From positions 1-47,785 of the forward strand of contig JAGRJR010000008.1 in the NCBI GenBank assembly GCA_020442635.1: a DNA stretch of 47,785 nt. The letters run 5' to 3'. How positions within the stretch are numbered: position 1 is the first letter of the stretch; each line of letters starts with the position of its first letter. Under the pieces are notes generated by a model. That model had not been told where the DNA came from. It ran no database searches and saw only the letters and a program-made list of their open reading frames with translations. Made by a program: the position numbers and the translations under genes. Positions 27,777-37,062 of the stretch are shown here, piece after piece. The DNA comes from Lysobacterales bacterium. GTDB lineage: Bacteria; Pseudomonadota; Gammaproteobacteria; Xanthomonadales; Marinicellaceae.

Positions 27777-28859
27777 TCAATTACTTACCTTGGGCATTTG
27801 CTTTAACCCATACAGATGAAGTAAAGCAATGGGAAAAAAATACCAGGCTTGTAACATTATTGCGACCACGACCCAACCCAAATAGCTTGCCATCAACAAC
27901 CACTTGAATTGATTTGAAAACAACAGCAGCAATGTCAATGGCGAAAACAGTAAAACATTGAAATTCCACTTTGTGATGTCATAACCGCTGAAAAACCAAA
28001 AGTAGAGAATCAAAGCACCCAAGATTACTTGTGAAGCATAAATAAAACCACTGCCCAATTTTCTACTTTTTTTAAAAGACAAGCTCAAAAATAAAACCAC
28101 AACATAACACCACAGAAACCAATGACTATTCATCCACGAATAAATTGAGTTTTTATAATCAGACTGAAAAACTGTGGTGGTTGATGTAACCAGATCAGAA
28201 CTCATGGCGGTGAGTTTTTCTTGAAAAAATACAGGAAACGCCATTAACTCCCAAGCAGTGCGATTTTCATATGCAGGCCAACCATAGCCAAGTACAATAC
28301 CAAAATTCATCAGCGCCTGATTTTTTGCTGGAAAAGTTTGGGTAAAGTAACTGTCCTGGGTTAGCTTTGAGTATTCAGCTTTCAGCCTTCCCTCCCAAGC
28401 GTTATCTACAATGTCCCGAATTTTTGTCGCACAATTATTAATGAAATAATCATATCTGTAAGATTGGTTTTCCGGCAAACTGTGCCATTCAAGATAATCC
28501 TCAATTTGCTGCACTTGTTCGGCAGAAAAATCGAGATTCTGAACAGTAAAAGTACGATTTTGCCATTCAGCCATAGCCAATTCATCGGAGAAATCGCTGA
28601 TACCAATATCATAATACATTTGGTTGTTAATGAACGCTTGCAACAAACCCTCATCCTCGAAGCTAAAATAACCAAATCCGTAAACACGATCATTAATAGC
28701 CAATGCAGTATGGCCAAAAGCCGACCAAAACGCATTACCTGGCCCTATGGTAATCAAACGAACTTTCGCTTCAGCTTGAACCGAAAAACAGAAAATGAGG
28801 CATGAAGCAAATATACCAACTGTCTTAAATTTATGAAAAATCAACTTCAACAAATTCAA
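27777..28859 (-). CDS. DUF4105 / Lnb-like periplasmic-domain membrane protein
   Basis: A 360-aa protein with a signal sequence (~11-30, ending VQAEA), an N-terminal periplasmic DUF4105 domain (~31-245) and four or five C-terminal TM segments (~248-355). The domain contains FGHTAL with H50 and FINNCATKIRD with C143. DUF4105 is now named the Lnb N-terminal periplasmic domain, after a Cys/His-dependent lipoprotein N-acyltransferase studied in Bacteroides. The gene overlaps corC by 29 bp and sits in the position that lnt takes after corC in other gammaproteobacteria, so lipoprotein N-acylation is a reasonable guess, not proven. The start is a TTG (28859; TTGs at 28853, 28850 and 28844 are alternatives), with no clear ribosome site. 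Confidence 0.8.
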   Translation of the reverse strand: MNLLKLIFHKFKTVGIFASCLIFCFSVQAEAKVRLITIGPGNAFWSAFGHTALAINDRVYGFGYFSFEDEGLLQAFINNQMYYDIGISDFSDELAMAEWQNRTFTVQNLDFSAEQVQQIEDYLEWHSLPENQSYRYDYFINNCATKIRDIVDNAWEGRLKAEYSKLTQDSYFTQTFPAKNQALMNFGIVLGYGWPAYENRTAWELMAFPVFFQEKLTAMSSDLVTSTTTVFQSDYKNSIYSWMNSHWFLWCYVVVLFLSLSFKKSRKLGSGFIYASQVILGALILYFWFFSGYDITKWNFNVLLFSPLTLLLLFSNQFKWLLMASYLGWVVVAIMLQAWYFFPIALLHLYGLKQMPKVSN

Positions 28860-29676
28860 TGCGACGTTTATCAGATTTGATGATTTTAAACACCAAACTT
28901 CCTACTAAAATTTCTTCGCCAGTTTCGGGTAATCGACCAGCCTCACTGGCCACCAATCCACCGATGGTATCAAACTCGGAATCATCAAATGCCAAATCAA
29001 AAGCCTCGTTAAATTCGACAATGGTAGTCAAAGCATTGATACGATAAATTGACTCATCAACTTTCATGATATATGGGTCTTCATGATCATCATATTCATC
29101 ATCTATTTCGCCAACAATTACTTCAAGGATATCCTCAATGGTTACCAAACCAGCCACACCACCATATTCATCAATAATGATGGCCATATGGTTGCGCGTG
29201 GTTCTGAATTCATTGAGCAAAATGTTGACTTGTTTGGATTCAGGAATCACCACAGCAGGACGTAAGATTTCCTTAAGGTTAAAATCTTTTTCATCTTTCA
29301 CAAATGATTTCAACACATCCTTGGCCAATAAAATACCTTCTAATTCATCCTTATCTTCACCCACTACAGGAAATCTTGAGTGACCAGATTCAACAATAAT
29401 GGGCAATACATCTTCGATATTGGATGTTAAGGGAATAACCACCATTTGAGCTCTTGGGATCATTACCTGCCTGACTTGCAAATCAGAAACTTTAAGCGCT
29501 CCCTTCATCATATTCAGTGCATCAATATCCAACAAGCCGTTGTCATGGGCTTCCTTTAGAATTTCAAGGAGATCTTCACGATTTTGTGGTTCATCGGTAA
29601 AAATATTAGCTAATTTGCTCAGCCATGATTTCTGATTCTCTGTATCAGAATCTTTCCTACTCTGGTCTTCTGTCAT
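28831..29676 (-). CDS. corC: CorC/YbeX-type CBS and transporter-associated domain protein
   Basis: A 281-aa cytoplasmic protein of the CorC (YbeX) family, tied to magnesium/cobalt homeostasis and, in E. coli, to ribosome and RNA metabolism through the ybeZYX-lnt operon. It has an N-terminal helical part (EPQNREDLLEILKEAHDNGLLD), a CBS pair (RQVMIPRAQMVVIP ... HSRFPVV ... LEGILLAKDVL; ~65-190) and a CorC_HlyC domain (~205-280, DTIGGLVASEAGRLPETGEEI). ATG 29676 (MTEDQ) fits the family start better than the in-frame GTG at 29694. Its upstream neighbours are not ybeY/ybeZ. Confidence 0.93.
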   Translation of the reverse strand: MTEDQSRKDSDTENQKSWLSKLANIFTDEPQNREDLLEILKEAHDNGLLDIDALNMMKGALKVSDLQVRQVMIPRAQMVVIPLTSNIEDVLPIIVESGHSRFPVVGEDKDELEGILLAKDVLKSFVKDEKDFNLKEILRPAVVIPESKQVNILLNEFRTTRNHMAIIIDEYGGVAGLVTIEDILEVIVGEIDDEYDDHEDPYIMKVDESIYRINALTTIVEFNEAFDLAFDDSEFDTIGGLVASEAGRLPETGEEILVGSLVFKIIKSDKRRIEFVEVDFS

Positions 29677-29783
29677 TAAGGTTTTTTTAAACACCTTGAA
29701 TTATTGAACATTCGCTAAGTTTACTGTCAAGCTGAATGGATGTCTATGTTCAAAAGGCGTTTTTTTGTCGCTATTAGTATCTG

Positions 29784-30869
29784 TTACTTTTGGGAGAACA
29801 TATAAATACTAACAGCTATGGTTGTCACTAATAGCAAAGCCCCTATAATTTTATAAATACTCCAGGGCCGCTCACCATAAGCTTTACCATTCTGGCCATT
29901 GATAACATAACGGTAAGATTTTTTCTTGTAATTAAAGGCAGATATCCACATGGGAGCTAACATCAGCTTAAATCCGACTGCATGGTATGTGGAATCAATA
30001 CTGTGTATCCGTTGATGATCACCACCAATGTCTTGCCTGACAGTTTGTCGAATGGTGCGGTACATCACTTCTTTGGCCAACTTAAATCCATCAGGTAAGC
30101 TCACTTGATAAAGTTCTGAACGAAAACCACTGAGGTATTTTTCATTGTACTTTTGGGTTTTAAATAGGTCCCATTGTGATAAAAAATTCTGAAACTTCAG
30201 TGGTAATGTATAACTCCCCATCACCACAACATCATCAAACTGATTAAACACACGCCCTGATCGGTTGCGCCACCTGATTTTTACCACTGTTTGGTTCTTC
30301 ATCACTGTTTTACCATTCACATTGGTTGGAACTCGTACAGTGGTGTAATAGTTATCACCTCGTTGTCCAGTGTAGTCGCTTTCAACCTGTGCATCAAAAG
30401 CCCATAATGGCATATATGAGCCTTGTATAGCTTCAGCCTGAATGGCTTTTCTTTTCAAAGATGTGGGGGCAAACCACAAGCCATGCAACCATTTTTTGAA
30501 TGACTCTTCAGCCTGATGTTGATGTACTTCAAAAGGCATCACACCATCTGGCGCCAAAAGTCGTTGATTATCAACAGGAACCACCACATTCATGTCACAA
30601 TAGGGACATTCTTCAGAATGCACATTTGTGGGCAAAGTGAAATTTGCGCCACAGTTCTCGCAATTCAGTTCATGATTAACAATGACTGGGTCTAAATAAC
30701 TGAGATGGTTGACTGTTTGTTGATAATCATGCGCCAGATAGCTGTCCAATGGCTCGGTCTCAATCGGATCAACTTGTCCACAACTGATGCATTTCAAAGA
30801 ATGCAAGCCGATAGCATAGTCCAAATCAGAACCACACTGATTGCATTTAAAACTTTTATAAGACGTCAT
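29784..30869 (-). CDS. Zinc-ribbon membrane protein (YdjG-like)
   Basis: A 361-aa protein with two N-terminal zinc ribbons: CNQCGSDLDYAIGLHSLKCISC (~9-33) and a second with CENCGANF ... CPYC (~70-93). A long soluble middle region contains WFAPTSLKRKA, YMPLWAFDAQVESDYTGQRGDNYY and YHAVGFKLMLAPMWISAF. One TM segment ends the protein (~340-358). The layout resembles B. subtilis YdjG. It starts 9 bp after an SPFH gene, matching the YdjI-YdjG pairing, so a membrane-associated complex with that protein is likely. No helicase motif is present, so the old label of PriA-like is not justified. Confidence 0.8.
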   Translation of the reverse strand: MTSYKSFKCNQCGSDLDYAIGLHSLKCISCGQVDPIETEPLDSYLAHDYQQTVNHLSYLDPVIVNHELNCENCGANFTLPTNVHSEECPYCDMNVVVPVDNQRLLAPDGVMPFEVHQHQAEESFKKWLHGLWFAPTSLKRKAIQAEAIQGSYMPLWAFDAQVESDYTGQRGDNYYTTVRVPTNVNGKTVMKNQTVVKIRWRNRSGRVFNQFDDVVVMGSYTLPLKFQNFLSQWDLFKTQKYNEKYLSGFRSELYQVSLPDGFKLAKEVMYRTIRQTVRQDIGGDHQRIHSIDSTYHAVGFKLMLAPMWISAFNYKKKSYRYVINGQNGKAYGERPWSIYKIIGALLLVTTIAVSIYMFSQK

Positions 30870-30878
30870 GAAGACTGT

Positions 30879-31985
30879 TTATTCGGGCATTGCAGGTGGT
30901 TGATTTTTCAAATGTAAAAGCACTTCAGATAGCCCTTCTGCTGCAGTCCAGTCATTTAATCCGGCCGTCCACATCAAAGTATCCGCTGTTATTTGATGTT
31001 TTTCTATCATGGTTGCAACAGCAGCCAAATTAACAGGCCCTATCCTTTCACCTTCAACAATTATAAAATAGTGTTTGATTTCCTTAGCCTTATCGGGTAC
31101 CGGAGGTGGTTTTAAAGGATCTGTATCATCTCCCTTAGCCAAGGCTTGGCCAAAAGATTGCGCCATACCAAAACCCATGCCCATTGCCATTCCTCCACCA
31201 GCAGCTGATTGGTTATTAGCAGCATCTCGCATCGATTGTGCTTGTTGATAACGGGTAAAGCGATTCAGGTCACCTACTGCAATTGAACTGGCTCGCTCGT
31301 CCAGCGCTTGTTCGACCGCCTCAGGTACTGAAACATTTTCCACCAATAAAGTCTCAAGTTTTAAGCCATATTGTTCAAACAAGGGTTGAATTTGTTCAGT
31401 AAGAAAGCTTCCCAAATCATCATAACTGGCGGCTAAATCCAAAACAGGAACCCCAGATTCGCTGATTACTTTGGCAAAACCAGTTACCACCAGGTTTTTC
31501 AATTGACCAATGATTTCTTCCAGCACAAAATGACCATCAGTACCCACAATCTCTGACATCATCAGTTTAGGGTTGTTAATCCTGAAGGCATAACTACCAA
31601 AAGCTCTGATTCTAATTACACCAAATTCCTTATCCCTTAATATCAGAGGGTTTCGCAACCCCCACTTCATGTCGGTAAAAACCCGGGTATTGAAAAAATA
31701 GACTTCAGCTTTGAAAGGACTTTCAAAACCATGTTTCCAACCTTGCAAGGATGACAATATTGGCACATTAGCTGTGCTTAACTCATACAACCCAGGCTCA
31801 AAAATATCGGCCACTTCACCTTCATTCACCAAAACGGCCATTTGCCCTTCCCTAACAGTGAGCATAGCTCCATTTTTAATTTCGTTGCCATATCGAGGAA
31901 AACGATAAACCAATGTATGATTGGTGTCATCGGTCCAATCAATCACATCAACCAATTCACCAAATAATTTATCCCAAATTCCCAT
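30879..31985 (-). CDS. SPFH-domain protein with C-terminal GYF_2 domain (YdjI-like)
   Basis: A 368-aa protein. The SPFH/band-7 region (~20-250) shows TVREGQMAVLVNEGEVADIFEPGLYELST, LRNPLILRDKEFGVIRIRAFGSYAFRINNP and LETLLVENVSVPEAVEQALDERAS. A Gly/Met/Ala-rich linker (~265-290) follows, then a GYF_2 domain (~305-360; FIIVEGERIGPV ... TADTLMWTAGLNDWTAAE). B. subtilis YdjI, its closest named relative, recruits PspA to membranes under stress; no pspA gene is in this window. The GYF_2 domain probably recognises proline-rich partners. Ribosome site AGGAAA precedes ATG 31985. It heads the pair with the zinc-ribbon gene. Confidence 0.85.
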   Translation of the reverse strand: MGIWDKLFGELVDVIDWTDDTNHTLVYRFPRYGNEIKNGAMLTVREGQMAVLVNEGEVADIFEPGLYELSTANVPILSSLQGWKHGFESPFKAEVYFFNTRVFTDMKWGLRNPLILRDKEFGVIRIRAFGSYAFRINNPKLMMSEIVGTDGHFVLEEIIGQLKNLVVTGFAKVISESGVPVLDLAASYDDLGSFLTEQIQPLFEQYGLKLETLLVENVSVPEAVEQALDERASSIAVGDLNRFTRYQQAQSMRDAANNQSAAGGGMAMGMGFGMAQSFGQALAKGDDTDPLKPPPVPDKAKEIKHYFIIVEGERIGPVNLAAVATMIEKHQITADTLMWTAGLNDWTAAEGLSEVLLHLKNQPPAMPE

Positions 31986-32042
31986 AAAATTTTCCTGCAG
32001 TGTAAAATCAAATATTATACACTTTTTGCTCGAGAAAATTCA

Positions 32043-32504
32043 GTGTTAGAAGTCACAACCCTTACTCATGAACCAGAATTGGGCAGCCATTTTAAGTCCT
32101 TGAATGAAGAATGGTTACTCAAATACTTTCAGATTGAGCCGATTGATAAACACGTGTTATCACAGCCAGATGAAATTATAGCTAAAGGTGGTCAAATCAT
32201 TTACGCATGTCTGGGTGAAGCAGTTGTAGGCTGCGTTGCCTTGAAGCACCATGGCAGGCAAATTTATGAACTAACCAAGATGGCAGTCACTAGACAGTAT
32301 CAAGCACATGGCATAGGTGCTATTTTAATGCAAAGAGCCATTGAAGAGTTTAGTCATTTAGGTGGAACCAAACTTTACTTGGAAACACACTCATCTTTGC
32401 AGCCTGCCATCAAATTATATGGCAGATTTGGATTTGTGAAAAAACCACACCCTTTTGAATCTGAATATGCCCGCAGTGATTATTATATGGAGTTTCAGCA
32501 GTAA
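32043..32504 (+). CDS. GNAT-family N-acetyltransferase
   Basis: A 153-aa acyl-CoA-dependent acetyltransferase. The GNAT core is intact: CVALKHHGRQIYELTKMAVTRQYQAHGIGAILMQRAIEEF, in which QAHGIG is the pyrophosphate-binding Q-x-x-G-x-G loop, and the late ETHSSLQPAIKLYGRFGF block. Substrate unknown; the class resembles MarR-fused or stand-alone GNATs of wide range. The start is GTG 32043 with GAGAAA upstream; no ATG precedes the fold. It is divergent from the SPFH gene. Confidence 0.85.
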   Translation: MLEVTTLTHEPELGSHFKSLNEEWLLKYFQIEPIDKHVLSQPDEIIAKGGQIIYACLGEAVVGCVALKHHGRQIYELTKMAVTRQYQAHGIGAILMQRAIEEFSHLGGTKLYLETHSSLQPAIKLYGRFGFVKKPHPFESEYARSDYYMEFQQ

Positions 32505-32563
32505 TCAACCGATATTGCCTAAAAACTGACAAACAATACCGGTTAAAGGTTTATTCAGTCGAA

Positions 32564-32794
32564 CCTGGAAAACGCGTAACAGACTGTTTTATTGAAGAAA
32601 AATATCAAAACTCCATATTACTTTCAAGCGAAAAATAGTCACTATCCTGCATTTTTCTGATCGATGGTATATTACAGGGATGTACCACCTTTAACCGAAA
32701 GACTCAAGCAAGATCATAAAACACCAGAAAAATCACATTTTTTCTGGTGTTTTATAACCGACTCTGAAAAAGGTCAGGAAAGATTTTTCACAGA
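32564..32794 (+). repeat. Intergenic repeat family, copy B
   Basis: A ~231-bp element filling the gap between the convergent GNAT and S8 protease genes (32505-32803). It begins CCTGGAAAA and ends ATTTTTCACAG, a degenerate version of the inverted ends of copy A. Long blocks match copy A in order: CTGTTTTAT, GAAGAAAAATATC, TGCATTTTTCTG, CCACCTT, CTCAAG, CCGACTCTGAAAAAGGTCAG. It contains a perfect 17-bp hairpin with a 6-nt loop (32716-32732 / 32739-32755). That hairpin lacks a clear trailing T tract outside the stem, but may end transcription from both sides. The first 59 bp of the gap show nothing else. Confidence 0.75.
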
Positions 32795-32803
32795 GCGGAT
32801 TAT

Positions 32804-35800
32804 TCAATAACAGCCTTTTCCTTTAAGCAAAGTAAACTTGTCGGTATTTATTTGACCATTTTCATAACCTTGATAACTGGTTTCCCAGGTAACCAACATT
32901 TTATTGACCGCGCTGAAATCCAAGAACAAAGTACCCCATGGTTCTGAAACTACATCAGCTGCATTAAAGTTGGGTGGAAAATCGGTGCCACTGAAAATAT
33001 TGACTGGCACTGTCGCTGTATCGCCTTCCAAGGGCGCTTGACCAAGCAACCAAATTTGTTCACCTTGTGCGTCATAACTGTACCAGCTAATCAACACACT
33101 CTCACTACCAGTAGCACCCACAATCTCAACCACGTAGCCATGTCCAGATTGACTGGAATTACTGTATGAACCACTTAAACAGGCTTTGGGTGAATTACTG
33201 ACATTGGCAATTTTATTGATTGGCATGGTGCCTGAACCATAACCATCTATTTGGCTGTCCCAAGTGATATTTCCTGCAATTTCAGAAGTGAAATCAAAAG
33301 TTAGATCGCCCCAAGGCTCAATATTCAAATCATTGGCATCATAATTGGGTGGTGAAACCGGCCCACTGGTAATAAACATCGGAATATCCACAGAGTTACC
33401 ATTTACTGGCGCATTACCAAAAACCCAGCGTGGCGCCCCATCCAAATAAGTGTACCAATAGCTGTTTAATCGATCTGCACCGCCATTAGTTCCAGGTATT
33501 AACTCCAAAAAGAATCCATGACCATTCTCAGCTGGGTTATACCAAGGTCCAGAGGTATTTTTATTGATGGCTGCCACTTCACAAACACCCGGCGAACTGG
33601 CATTGTTTACATGAATATTATCAAGATAAAAACCATCTTCTTCTGAACCGGGGTCAGATGAAAATCCCCATCTGATAATAGCCTTTTCTCCAGCAAAAGC
33701 CGAGAGATCTGTGTTTTTGGTAACAAATGCACTTTGCGAACCACTGAAAGCACCTTGAGTACTACGAAAACCACAAGCGTTAATAGGCTGACCTGGGGTT
33801 GGCTCCGTTGCGGCAAAACTTGAGGGATAACCTCCATCAGGAGGTAGGTCCATCCATGTTTCACCACCATTGGTAGAAATTTGTACGACCACCCCATCCC
33901 ATAGTGCTTCTAATTGATACCGAACATCATAGTTTAAGCTTGCACCAGATTGTAATTGAATTTCTGGCAATGTCACGAAAGCACAGGTATTGGCTGAATA
34001 GTTAAATCCATCTTGAGCATTATGAAAACTTTGATTGCCTGTAGAAGCCCAAGAACTACTTATTGTCCAGGGAGCATCCAACAAAGCGAGGGTATTTCCA
34101 TCAGGATCATCCTGATAATCACCCGCAGTAAAATTGTCGCCAGAGGTTAAAATAGACTGGGCATTTTGATGAATGCTTTCGTTACCCAACGCATCTACGG
34201 CAGTTACAATGTATTGATAAACTTGTCCTGATTGAACAGTCAAATCATTATAGACGCCACCACTGACAGCCGTAGCGATCCGATTATTTATATTTGGATT
34301 GAAGTTGGCTTCAGTGGACCTGTATATGTTGTACTTAACGGGATCATTACCACATTGGTTGGTGGCATTTGACCATTGCAATGTTACACCACAACTGCTG
34401 GCATTGGTATTACTTACTTGAACAGAAGTAGTATTAAACTGTGGTTCAAGTGCACATGCAGCATTAGAAACAATGGATTGACAACTGCTGTACTCAGCTT
34501 CTCCACAAACATCAACACCCCTGACCGCATAACCGTATGTTTCACCTGATATGGTTCCAAAATCTATAAATGAACCCCCATTGTTCTGAGCATTCATCTG
34601 ACCTACAAATTTGTACCCATCGTTATTAGCACCACAACCACCTGGTTTTCGGTAAACCTGATAATCATCAACACCAGCAATAGGATCAACAACCACTAAA
34701 GGATCTCCCCCCAATGAATCAATCACGTTTAAACCAGCACCACCACTGACTCCTGTGTCACAATGTTTTTGAGAAGATACCAAAGCAAAGCCTTGTTTCC
34801 TAGTGGCCGATGTTCCAATACCATTTACCTGGGTCCCTTTAACCACTAATTGATATACTCCGGCTTCAGGCTCCGCAATGTGAATTTGTTCCACGGTGTC
34901 TCTGTCGTCACTTTGACCACCTTCTACTGATTCACCAAAAGACCAGTTATTCCCTTTATAGACTCTACCGTTGAACCTAACCTCTAAATCCAAGTCATTG
35001 ATCAATGCTTTTCCATTTCCCAATGCAGCGGGTGGATCAAACCAGCTCAAGGTGGCTCTGAATGGTTCACCGGCGGGCACTTCCACATCGAAAATCATCT
35101 CATCACCAGTGCTCAAACCATTTGAATGAGGCAAATCCCAGACCCTTAAATCCCGACTGTCACCAGAAAAATATAAATTATTATCTAGAAAGATTCTGCC
35201 CCATCCTTGATCAGTGGATGGCGTCCTAATTCTTAACCTGGTACCATTCAACAAAGTAGCTTTCATTAAAGCGCCTGAAGGTTTCAACGCGTTGTTTGTT
35301 TTTTTACTCCCATCTGGATAAAAGCCATCCATAAAATATTGCCTCATCAAGGCAGCACCACCAGCAACAGTGGGGGTAGCCATTGAGGTACCTGACTTGG
35401 TAGACAAAGCTGTTGGCGTTTGACTTGGAGGAATTGCATTGTCGGTGTTACCTGCTGCGGAAACAATACTAAAACCAGGTGCCATGATATCAGGTTTAAC
35501 CCTGCCGTCATAACTTGGCCCTCGGGATGAAAACATAGCTGTTAAAGTTGAATCACCATGTCCAAGTGCCCCTACAGCCAAACCATTTTTGGCATGTCCA
35601 GGATGACCTAAACCTGTGTCTCCATCATTTCCAGCCGCAAAAATAATAAGCAAATCTTCAATATCATAGCTGGCTTTATCAACTTCATAATCGTTGTATT
35701 TATAACCATCAGCAGCAGCATCTTCTTCAGCAGCCGTACCATAACTATTTGATGAAATGCCTGCACCCGCTTTTGCAGCTTGCACAAACATGTCATAACC

Positions 35801-36970
35801 GCCTTCTCCACTCAAGCAACCTGTTTGACTGTTACCTAAATCCTGAAAAAGTATTTGTGCATGCGGTGCCATACCATCACCGTTATCATAGTTGGCATGG
35901 CTTGAAGTGGCAGCAGTTCCTGAATCACCAGCAACTGTACTGACTACATGGGTACCATGAAATCCAGTTCCACCACTATCCTCATCACATTCTTCATCAT
36001 TATCGTAAGCGGAGGCGCCAGGTTGGACAAAGTAGCCAATGACTTTATTGTCTGGATGCATTTCTCCAAGATTACTTCCAGTGGTATTAACCGCATCTGT
36101 GTATTTTTTGGTCACAGTACCGGTGCCTGTGTAGTATTGTGAAAAAAAGTCTTGATTTCTGTCCAAACCAGAATCAGCCACAGCAACAATTTGTCCTGTG
36201 CCTATAATTCCTCTGTTCCAAATAGTGGCATCTGTAATTTCAGCACTGTTAGACTGAATTGGGCCAACAGAGTCAATGTTGTGAATTTTTACCGGTAGAT
36301 ATTTGTCAATCCACATTACCTGTTCAGAACCTGCCAGATTTAATACAACTTCTTTGATTTGCTTATTAACTGTCAATCTTACATAAGGCATACCATCTAT
36401 AGCTTTGCTGTTGGCAATAGAGGCATCCGGACTGTATTTTTGAATAAGTTTTATTAAATCATTTGTATTAACGCCATTAAACCCCATCAGTTCTATAGTT
36501 AATGACTGGTATTTGCTTTTATCAATGCTTTTGACAGAGTTCCACAAAACTGGACTGAGCTTGTATACCTTTTGGTAATTACCTACATAGCGGAATTCTT
36601 TTGAGTTCAATAATTGAGCTTTGACGGATTTGTCCCATTGAACAATGTAAGTATCATGAGGTAAGTATCCCAGAATTTTTGCACCAAGCGATTCTATTTT
36701 GTTGGCTGCATTTGTATTATTTTGATAAAACTGCACAAGTCCATATTGCGATACAGCATGCATAGATTCGGCCAATTCAGGCAGTATAATTTTTTCGAAA
36801 ACCGGATCAAATTCAGCGGCATTTAGTTTCAGTGTTTTGGGGTTAGAGGCTTGCTTTTGTACGTTAGTATCAAATTGTTTGCGCTTGACCACTTCAAAAG
36901 TTGAAGTGGCACCATAGCCCGATATAGCCAATAACACAGCCGTCACTGTGGGTTTTAGTGTTAACTTCAT
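32804..36970 (-). CDS. Large secreted S8 (subtilisin-like) serine protease
   Basis: A 1388-aa exported protease. A signal peptide (~1-22) precedes a propeptide-like region (to ~245) and the S8 domain (~255-600) with the triad D266 (VAVADSGLD), H338 (GFHGTHVVST) and S529 (SGTSMATP); N448 (FAAGNDG) is the likely oxyanion residue. A beta-sandwich domain (~615-730), fibronectin III-like and MAM-like segments (~735-1125) with paired cysteines come next. Two ~120-residue tandem repeats (~1140-1256, ~1264-1388) end the protein, each with GHG(F/Y), an SYWY/SWYSY strand and an EPWG block. AGGA precedes ATG 36970. Probably a nutrient-scavenging extracellular protease. Confidence 0.93.
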   Translation of the reverse strand: MKLTLKPTVTAVLLAISGYGATSTFEVVKRKQFDTNVQKQASNPKTLKLNAAEFDPVFEKIILPELAESMHAVSQYGLVQFYQNNTNAANKIESLGAKILGYLPHDTYIVQWDKSVKAQLLNSKEFRYVGNYQKVYKLSPVLWNSVKSIDKSKYQSLTIELMGFNGVNTNDLIKLIQKYSPDASIANSKAIDGMPYVRLTVNKQIKEVVLNLAGSEQVMWIDKYLPVKIHNIDSVGPIQSNSAEITDATIWNRGIIGTGQIVAVADSGLDRNQDFFSQYYTGTGTVTKKYTDAVNTTGSNLGEMHPDNKVIGYFVQPGASAYDNDEECDEDSGGTGFHGTHVVSTVAGDSGTAATSSHANYDNGDGMAPHAQILFQDLGNSQTGCLSGEGGYDMFVQAAKAGAGISSNSYGTAAEEDAAADGYKYNDYEVDKASYDIEDLLIIFAAGNDGDTGLGHPGHAKNGLAVGALGHGDSTLTAMFSSRGPSYDGRVKPDIMAPGFSIVSAAGNTDNAIPPSQTPTALSTKSGTSMATPTVAGGAALMRQYFMDGFYPDGSKKTNNALKPSGALMKATLLNGTRLRIRTPSTDQGWGRIFLDNNLYFSGDSRDLRVWDLPHSNGLSTGDEMIFDVEVPAGEPFRATLSWFDPPAALGNGKALINDLDLEVRFNGRVYKGNNWSFGESVEGGQSDDRDTVEQIHIAEPEAGVYQLVVKGTQVNGIGTSATRKQGFALVSSQKHCDTGVSGGAGLNVIDSLGGDPLVVVDPIAGVDDYQVYRKPGGCGANNDGYKFVGQMNAQNNGGSFIDFGTISGETYGYAVRGVDVCGEAEYSSCQSIVSNAACALEPQFNTTSVQVSNTNASSCGVTLQWSNATNQCGNDPVKYNIYRSTEANFNPNINNRIATAVSGGVYNDLTVQSGQVYQYIVTAVDALGNESIHQNAQSILTSGDNFTAGDYQDDPDGNTLALLDAPWTISSSWASTGNQSFHNAQDGFNYSANTCAFVTLPEIQLQSGASLNYDVRYQLEALWDGVVVQISTNGGETWMDLPPDGGYPSSFAATEPTPGQPINACGFRSTQGAFSGSQSAFVTKNTDLSAFAGEKAIIRWGFSSDPGSEEDGFYLDNIHVNNASSPGVCEVAAINKNTSGPWYNPAENGHGFFLELIPGTNGGADRLNSYWYTYLDGAPRWVFGNAPVNGNSVDIPMFITSGPVSPPNYDANDLNIEPWGDLTFDFTSEIAGNITWDSQIDGYGSGTMPINKIANVSNSPKACLSGSYSNSSQSGHGYVVEIVGATGSESVLISWYSYDAQGEQIWLLGQAPLEGDTATVPVNIFSGTDFPPNFNAADVVSEPWGTLFLDFSAVNKMLVTWETSYQGYENGQINTDKFTLLKGKGCY

Positions 36971-37062
36971 AGATTTATTCCTGGATACTTAATTTATTTA
37001 TTAGGAAAAGCATTCTATCTCATCTTGCTCTTGACAAGCTGAATTGAATTAAAAAAACAGGT

